Below are positions 57,528 through 64,000 of a stretch of DNA of 64,000 bases, piece after piece. Origin of the DNA: Phragmites australis (Eukaryota; Streptophyta; Magnoliopsida; Poales; Poaceae). The position numbers were made by a program, and so were the translations under genes. Each line of letters starts with the position of its first letter. Positions within the stretch are counted from its first letter, which is position 1. The stretch covers positions 51,199,001-51,263,000 of the forward strand of contig NC_084921.1 of assembly GCF_958298935.1 (NCBI RefSeq), read 5' to 3'. The notes beneath the pieces are model-generated. The model had not been told where the DNA came from and made no database searches. It was given only the letters and a program-made list of their open reading frames with translations.

Positions 57528-60500
57528 CTAGTCGGCGGCAGAGGCGTCGGCTGAATCCTCCGCGTCGGCTGAATCCTCCGAGTCGTCCCCGGGGGCTGGC
57601 GGCGGCGGCACCTCTCGCCTGAAGCCGGCCGCCACCACGGAGGCGGTACTCCTAACCGCTGCCCGGGCGGCCTCCTCCTCAGCCTCGACTACTTCCTCCC
57701 GCGCCGGCTCCAATGGGAAGTTCGGGTCCCTGCTTCGGTAGCAGGCCAGGACGTGCTCGGCCACGGCACGTGCCAAGCCACGTCCCTCCCGGGCGGCAAG
57801 TTCCTGAACTGCCCAGGGCAGGGTCTCGAGGCGCTCGCAGACCTGCTGCAGCCCCAACACTTGTCGTGCGGGGCCGTCGCCCTTCTTGTCGTCGACAAGC
57901 CGTCCGAGACCACCCTTCTCCACGGCCCGTCGCATCCGCCGGAGGATGTCCTCCAGCATATGCTCAAGGTTGACCCGCGAGACAAAGGCGGTCTCGAGCT
58001 TCTCCTTGGCGGCCCGTAGCTGTGCCTCGAGTCCCTGGTCCCTGGCCGGACCAGAAGAACCGCCAGCTGCGGCGGGGACGGCAGCCTGCTTCGCCTTGGC
58101 CACCATCTCGGACAAGGCGTGCTCACGGGCGGCCAGTTCCGCCTCGTGCTTCGCATTCTCTTCCGCCCTGGTAGCCGCGGCGGCCACCGCAGCAGCAGCT
58201 TCGCCCTCTCGGCGACTCAGCTCATTCTCCCGCCGGGCCAGCACATCCTCCTGCTGGACCACCGAATCCTCCCGGACACCGAGTTCAGACGCCGATAGCT
58301 CGTTGTCTACTTCCCGGATGGAGACTTCCTCTTCCCAGCGCTTGATTTCTTCTCTGATCTTCCGGAGGTCGTCTTCCCAGCGCTGGAGGTCGGCGCGCGT
58401 CTTCTCGGCCGCGCCCTCCCGGCGGGTCAGCTCGGCTTGCCGCTCCTCCGCAGCCTGCTCCCGGGCTGCGACTGCCACCTCCCTCTCCTGCGCCTGCCCC
58501 ATCCTGGCAAGGGCCTCGGCAGCTTGCTGCCTCGACGCCTCGGCCAAGCGGGCGGCGTCTTCTCGTTCCCGCGCGGCTTCTGCCCGCGCGGTCTTCAGAG
58601 TTTCTCGTTCCCGCGCGGCTTCCGCGCGGATGTCTTCTAGGAGCTTCTGCTCCCGCGCGGCTGCCGCACGGGCCTCCTCCTGGGCGCCCGCCAGCTGCGC
58701 CTTCTCCAGTGCAAGGCGGGCGCGCTCGGCCTCGAGCTCCCCCTCCTTGGCGTTCACCACTGCGCCCAGCCGCCCAACCGCTACTTGAACGCCTTCAATG
58801 ACGGCCAGGAAAAGATCGGCGGGCTGACCGGGCACCGGTGGGGCCCAGGCTTCTCCGCAGAGTGCCTCCAGGGGGAACGAGCTCTCCGCAGGGCCTTGCA
58901 CCGCCATCCGCCCCGGGCTCTGCCTGCCCGGGGTAGGCTCCGCCGGAGCCAAGGTCTCGGACGGCGGCCGCGTTCCCGCATCGGCCGCCCTGTCCACCGG
59001 CCCCGGCAGAACATCCGCCTCCACCGTTATCCGCCCCGGGCTCTCCGCGCCCGGGGTAGGTTCCGCCGGCACCCTTCTTTCGGCTGCCACCTCCGCCTCT
59101 CTCCCAGGGGCCGCCACGTCGATTGGCACCTCCGCCGATCCTATGCCGGCCTCCGCCGTCGCAGCGGGCAGGCTCGGCTCTGGCTCCGGCGCCTGCTCTC
59201 TCTCCGTCACAGCAGCGCCTGCAGCTGGCCTGCGGGAGACAAGTGAAAGTTGTCAAAACTTAGTTCGGGCCGAAAATGCCCATGGAAAAGCAAGAAAGAA
59301 GACTCACCGATACCGCCATTTGGCCGCTGGGAGTCTGATGTCCGGGTCTGGTGCCGTCGGTCCGGACTCCTCCCGCCGCCTCTTCCGCTGGGGGCTCGGC
59401 TGAGCCACTACGCAGGCCACGGGCGCCGTCGTGCGAACCACGGGTGCCGCCGGACGGGTCTCGGTCTCCGCCGTACAGGTCGCAGGCGTCGATGCAGGCC
59501 CCATCCGCACCAGGCGCGGCTCCAGCACCGGAAATGCCGCCGCTGCCGTCGGCGACGGCGGAGAATCCGGCACTAGGATCAAGGCCCGGGGTCGCTTTCC
59601 CCGGTCTCCCGGCGCCAACTCTTCAACAACTTCAGTGGCGCCCTCCTCTCCGGCACGGCGGCTGCTGCTTGCGGCAGCCCCGTCGCCAGCCCGCGCCGAA
59701 CTACCAGCGACCTCCTCGCCAAGAAGTTCCTCCAGGCCGGGGAGGTCGGAGGCCTCGGGACTCCGGCTTCGTGGCCGGTCCACGGGCCCCTGGGCATCGA
59801 ACTCCGGCAGCCCCGCCATGATGGCCACCCGGTTGAGATTGGCGCAGAGCGCCATCTCCGGCCACGGGAGCTCCGCCCGGCTCATGTCCTCCGTCCCGGT
59901 GATCACTCGGGTCATCCCTCGCAGCTCCGCCTGCCCCAGATCCCAGCTCGCGCCAATCTGGGTCCTGGTGATGTCCTCCGGCCCGGTGTAGAACCAGCTT
60001 GGTCGGGCCCGCTCTCGCAAGGGTGCCAACCGACGACGCAGAAAGTCCACAACCACCATGACTGAGGTCAGCCCGGACTCGCGCAGCTCCACGATGCGCT
60101 CCAGCACCGGCTTCAGCCTCGCGTCTTCTGGCGGCGGCGCCTCCCACGTCGATCGCCGAGGTTCCGCCGCCCTCTCTGGCAATTCGAGGCGCTCGTGGGG
60201 GTCGATGTCGACGAAGAACCAGTCCCACCGCCACTCCTCCCACTTGCTGCGCAGCACCTGGGGAATGTAATGATCCCCCAGGCCTTCCCGGAGCCGAAGG
60301 TTGCAGCACCCCGCGACGTCCGCCGTGGAGTGCCCCCTCTTCTTCCCCACCGGCCGGAGAACGAAGAAATGGCGAAGCAGCGTCGCCGACGGCATCACCC
60401 CCACGAACATTTCGCAGAGATGCGCGAAGACCGCCAACGCCACGACGGAATTGGGGCTTAGGTGCGCCATTTGTATGCCGTACGTCTCCAAAACTTGCAG

Positions 60501-60740
60501 AAAGAAGGCGGAGAACGGCGGCACTAGCCCCGCCGCCACGAAAGAGGTGAAGAGAACGATCCGCCCAGGGACGGTCGTCGCCGGCGTCAGAGTCGCCGGC
60601 CTCACCACCACGGCACCTTCCTGACCCTCCGGTACCAACAGCTTCCTAATCTTATCCGCCGCCTCCTCGTTCCTCAGACGAGACTCCGGCAAGATGCTGT
60701 CCGAAGTCCTATCCCGGCGTCCTCCTCCAACCCTCGTCAT
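57528..60740 (-). CDS. Antisense two-exon gene of the Tat element (PF04195-like plus coiled coil)
   Basis: Exons 60740-59308 and 59229-57528 on the minus strand join in frame across a 78-bp intron (CG|GTGAGT ... CCCGCAG|GCC) to give 1,044 residues. The ATG at 60740 is the first in its frame after the TATA box. Residues 60-200 hold a hydrophobic conserved block (LFTSFVAAGLVPPFSAFF, THE-less HLSPNSVVALAVFAHLCEMF) that I recognise as the plant 'putative gypsy type transposon' domain (PF04195, Transposase_28). Further on are Pro/Ala/Ser-rich linkers with basic clusters (QRKRRREES). Exon 2 encodes a long Ala/Glu/Arg coiled coil (about 650-870), then a helical region and an acidic tail. Antisense ORFs are known in Tat elements such as Grande; their function is unknown. 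No stop or frameshift interrupts it, so it may be under selection or simply young. The splice is inferred from sequence. Confidence 0.75.
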
Positions 60741-60896
60741 CTCAACAGGGTGGAAGGTGTTTTTTTGGTGGAGAAGAGGGAGAAGGGAGAATGCTCCGGT
60801 CGCCTGGGATTTTCCTGAGGGCCTCGGAGCACCAAGAAGGCAGGAGCGCAAGTGCAAGAGAGCGTAAAAAGGGGAAACGGACCGATCCGTTCCCCC

Positions 60897-60903
60897 TTTT
60901 ATA
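60897..60903 (-). promoter_or_regulatory. TATA box of the antisense gene
   Basis: TTTTATA on the plus strand is TATAAAA on the minus strand, about 160 bases upstream of the antisense ATG. It is a separate promoter candidate from the LTR and reads toward pol. Confidence 0.55.
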
Positions 60904-61243
60904 TCTCAAAATTCGAAAACTGCCGCCCCAGACGGTTCGCTCGGCGAAGCGTCGCCTCGATCGACGCAACTGTCAGACGAATCTCCCGCCGATCGCGCGA
61001 TGTCAGCGGTTGCCAGGCGTATTTTCCTCGATCTGCGCGGCGACCGCGCGTGCCGCCCGTATGGTTATCATACCCTTCGGAAGTTGTGTGGACACGCATC
61101 CACTCATTTTCCCGTTGGAACGTACTTGAGGTCTAGGTCCGCAAGGGCCACCTCTCGAAAGCTTGCCACATGGCGTCCGCGCTAGCCTTGGCCTCGGTCG
61201 CGACGAAGGGCCCATTCGCAGTCTCCGTCCCATCGGCTACCAA

Positions 61244-61259
61244 CGGGCCCGGGGGCTAC
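61244..61259 (+). other. Purine-rich tract before the 3' LTR
   Basis: CGGGCCCGGGGGCTAC ends one base before the 3' LTR. It is G-rich but not a pure purine tract, so its role as the plus-strand primer is likely by position only. Confidence 0.4.
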
Positions 61260-62725
61260 TGTTAGTGTATTCAGAACCAGGGGTCCCTAAGTCCCGAGGC
61301 CAGGCCGGCTATCCACCACATGTCACCACCCTGCGAGGTAAGAAAACGCTAAGTCCCGGGAGAAGGTGCTCGGGGCCGCCGCCTCTGGTTCCCGAGCACC
61401 CTAGTTCCCCGATGATCTGCAGGGTCCAAATACTAAGACCGAAGTGCTCGGGAGAGAGTGCTCGGGGCTGCACGTGGCAGCCCCCGAGGACTCGGTTCCC
61501 CGAAGGCCCCACCAAAGTGCTCGGAAGAGAGTGCTCGGGGCTGCACGTGGCAGCCCCCGAGGACTCGGTGCCCCGAAGGTCCCACCGAAGTGCTCGGGAG
61601 AAAGTGCTCTGGGCTGCACGTGGCAGCCCCCGAGGACTTGGTGCCCCGAAGGTCCCACCGAAGTGCTCGGGAGAGAGTGCTCGGGGCTGCACGTGGCAGC
61701 CCCCGAGGACTCGGTGCCCCGAAGGTCCCACCGCAGTACTCGGGAGAGAGTGTTCGGGGCTGCACGTGGCAGCCCCCGAGGACTCGGTGCCCCGAAGGTT
61801 CGCGCAAGATCATTCAACGACCCGAAGGGTCCCGTCGTCAGGGTGTCATCCAGTCAAAGGCCCAATGCCGCATTTAATAGGCACGCGCGGTCTGACATCC
61901 TGACATTCTCAGCTGCCCACGCCCCAGTGTCAGACCCTGCCATGCACTAGCAGGGGGCCGTGGGTCCATTAAATGCACGGGTCCCGTCCCGTTTCATCCA
62001 GGTGCCTCGGGATAACGTTGCCAGAATCAAAGCACTCCGCCTGCCACCCTGCCCTGGCAGAAGAACAAGACAGGGTGGGCGCACTGGGCACCTCTGGGGC
62101 TGACCGGTGGGCCCCTTTTAGGGCGCCCCGAGGCTTCCGCAACGGCTGGTGGTCGAATGCGCGCCGCATTTCTCCACCGCCCCTGTCACTTCGCCAAAAT
62201 GAAATGATTACGCCTTTCTCCGTGGCACCTTGGCATTCGCGTCCCCTCTTTCCCATTCAGGATATGTTGAGGTCGGCGCGCCTATAAAAGGAAAGGATGG
62301 AGAACACTAAAAAAAAAGAAAAAAAGGCCTTCGACCACCAGACGACCAACAATCTCCGACGAACCAGGCCAAAGATAGATCGACAGACACTCGACCCAGC
62401 TCAAGTTAAGCTAGAACATAAGAGCCTCAAGCTCTTTGTAAACAGCTCTCCCCTTAGAACCAGATACCTCCTTGAAGAATTCCCTTCAAGGATAAATATA
62501 GTGCTCATACAGGAGTAGGGTGTTACACCTCCGTGCGGCCCGAACCTGTCTAAAACCCGGCGTACCCACTTTTTCTTGCATTAGGGTGATCGTCTCCCGC
62601 CAGCCATCGCATTTATTTCCGTTCCCGCTTATTTCCCAAACAAGTTTTTCCAGGATCATCCCCCCGGCCGAATCTCTAAAAAGGGGTCTCTCGGGATCCC
62701 TGCGACAGGAGTTCACTCTCCGACA
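61260..62725 (+). repeat. 3' LTR of the Tat element
   Basis: 1,466 bp. It begins TGTTAGTGTATTC (TGTCGG in the 5' LTR), has five 73-bp repeats at about 61440-61804 and TATAAAAGG at 62283-62291, and ends CTCTCCGACA. Most differences from the 5' LTR are transitions. Confidence 0.93.
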
Positions 62726-62730
62726 ATCAT

Positions 62731-62930
62731 ATTCCCTTCATTTAATTCTCCTTTTGATTTCTTTTCTCGTTCTCATTCTCTTTATTTTCTCTTATCTTCA
62801 ATAGCTTCCCTTTGAAGGAAATCGTAAAAGAAAATGAGAGAGAATCCTATTTTGAAGGGAGTGATTTTAAAAATCTCTTCATAATTGAAACCGTAAAGAG
62901 AAATTATTGAAACGCCGGAAGAAACGAAAT
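62731..62930. repeat. Imperfect palindromic segment beside the Tat element
   Basis: TTCCCTTCATTTAATTCTC on the left resembles the reverse complement of GAGAGAATCCTATTTTGAAGG on the right, with a short loop containing CTTTGAAGG. It may be a MITE that the Tat element hit, but no TSD could be assigned. Confidence 0.4.
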
Positions 62931-63239
62931 TTTCGTTTCCGAATAAAACTGTTGAGCGTTGTCTAACGGGAGGGCTTGATTTACCGGTTGACTGCCTATA
63001 GACTAGGCGTAGTTATGCATGGCCACCCAGTTCTAGCACCTCTCAACGAACTGCGGTTGGTACTTTGCCCTGTGTCATGTGTGTGATTGGTTGCAGGGGT
63101 GAAGCTAGGCCTGGATTAAGATTCGGGACACGTCTAGGCATAGTCCTATCAAAATACAAGGATTTATAGGAGGTACAAAAGAATTAAGGGTAGAACATGA
63201 GTTGTGACCTGGGTTATGGTCTTAGTTGTCTTAGTGGGA

Positions 63240-63625
63240 GCTTCGTCTCTGATTGGTTGTTCACATACGCTGTAGGTAAAAGGGAAATAAATTGAGCAAA
63301 ATTATATTTATTGAAAAGAAGAGTGTTTTATTGGTTGTATTTATCTAGATGTTAAGCTAAGTTTATGTTTGATTAATTAAATTTGGGGTCGTATGAGCGG
63401 ATGCGAGAGCTGAGATTCTGATTTGTTATTCGTATGAAAGTGCTTTTGTGATACTAACAAGTGGGTTCACCTGTATAAGCGGATGCAGAAGCTGAAATTC
63501 TAATTAGTTATTCATATAAAAATAATTTTATAATACTGATAAATAAACTAACCTACAACCTGCATCCGTCAAACCAGACTACGAATATACATTTATATCT
63601 ACCAAATTAGAATCAAACAGTACAT
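63240..63625 (+). repeat. Dispersed repeat, copy B
   Basis: It is homologous to 7735-8105 in the same orientation. Two units with an 82-bp spacing start at GTATGAGCGGATGC (63391) and GTATAAGCGGATGC (63473). It is probably a transposon fragment; termini were not resolved. Confidence 0.55.
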
Positions 63626-64000
63626 ACCGTCAACCACTACAAAAGAAAGCCCAATTGGACTCGGTCCATATTCATGCGATACTTTGTTACCGGGCCAGCT
63701 CCAATTCATTCTGAGAGGTTTAGACATTTTGTTCAGGCTCGTCTAAATAAAGACATTTTGTTCAGGCGATAATTCCGCAAGTGCACCACGGTAGCTTATC
63801 CATGGTTTCTGCCAAGTCTCGTGTGTTCCTAGGCACAAATCCCTTCTTCTGACGGCTTCTAGGATCAGATGTTTCAGGAAGCAATCATTGTCACCAAGTC
63901 AAGAATCACGGTTGCATCGTAAAATGACAGTAGACCCCCGTGATGAGCATTCGGTGTAGTTCTACCACAAAATAATGCAGCTGCTGCGGCTGACATTTTT
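63626..64000. other. Window end, nothing recognised
   Basis: No gene or repeat that I can support; one short direct repeat (GACATTTTGTTCAGGC at about 63724 and 63752) is visible. Confidence 0.4.

Larger units (their letters stand above)
48328..62725 (+). mobile_element. Complete Tat-lineage Ty3/Gypsy retrotransposon, 14.4 kb
   Basis: Both LTRs are present (48328-49792 and 61260-62725), with a perfect 5-bp TSD, ATCAT, at 48323-48327 and 62726-62730. The order is LTR, primer-binding site, gag-protease, RT, RNase H, second RNase H, integrase, non-coding spacer, antisense two-exon gene, purine tract, LTR. The second RNase H and the antisense gene before the 3' LTR are marks of the Tat lineage (Grande, RIRE2 and relatives; established knowledge). 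By eye the LTRs differ by about 11 substitutions and one 1-base indel, so insertion is recent. The solo LTR at 11213-12813 is of the same family. Confidence 0.95.

Overview
The window is nuclear DNA from a flowering plant, almost certainly a grass (Poaceae). The genes have spliced exons with canonical GT..AG borders, two of them have the very GC-rich coding sequence typical of grasses, and the intergenic space is packed with nested LTR retrotransposons, MITEs and foldback elements of grass type. I cannot name the species.

Four host genes are supported. From left to right: a xylan glucuronosyltransferase of the GUX/PGSIP type (383-4714, +, four exons); a pectin methylesterase with an N-terminal inhibitor-like domain (17519-9362, -, two exons split by a 6.55-kb intron); a Trichome Birefringence-Like (TBL/DUF231) putative polysaccharide O-acetyltransferase (27409-24346, -, three exons, with an in-frame stop before its catalytic DxxH motif); and a plastid stearoyl-ACP desaturase (46204-47436, +, two exons). 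Three of the four modify cell-wall polysaccharides; the fourth makes oleoyl-ACP in plastids.

Most of the remainder is mobile DNA, and many insertions could be bounded exactly from their target-site duplications (TSDs). Around the pectinesterase lie a 998-bp Mutator-type (MULE-like) foldback element (6586-7583), a hAT-type element (8385-8869), a 3.6-kb foldback element (10220-13835) split by a 1.6-kb solo LTR (11213-12813), a 1.8-kb foldback element (14736-16515) and a 523-bp relative (18011-18533). The foldback elements all have 9-bp TSDs, and two of them plus the solo LTR sit inside the pectinesterase intron. A decayed Copia element (18595-22277) carries a MITE in its 3' LTR. Between TBL and the desaturase are another 9-bp-TSD element, a LINE remnant, a Gypsy 5' LTR with gag debris, and a solo LTR nested inside another solo LTR.

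The right quarter is one young, complete Tat-lineage Ty3/Gypsy element (48328-62725, TSD ATCAT, LTRs over 99% identical by eye). Sense gag-pro-pol is a single 2,000-codon frame broken by two TAG codons, with two RNase H domains. Antisense to it, between pol and the 3' LTR, is an intact two-exon gene for a 1,044-residue protein with its own TATA box. Its LTRs carry five 73-bp repeats, each a palindrome centred on a CACGTG box; the solo LTR in the pectinesterase intron belongs to the same family but has seven. The antisense gene, the G-box arrays, the foldback cluster and the broken TBL gene are the main points of interest.
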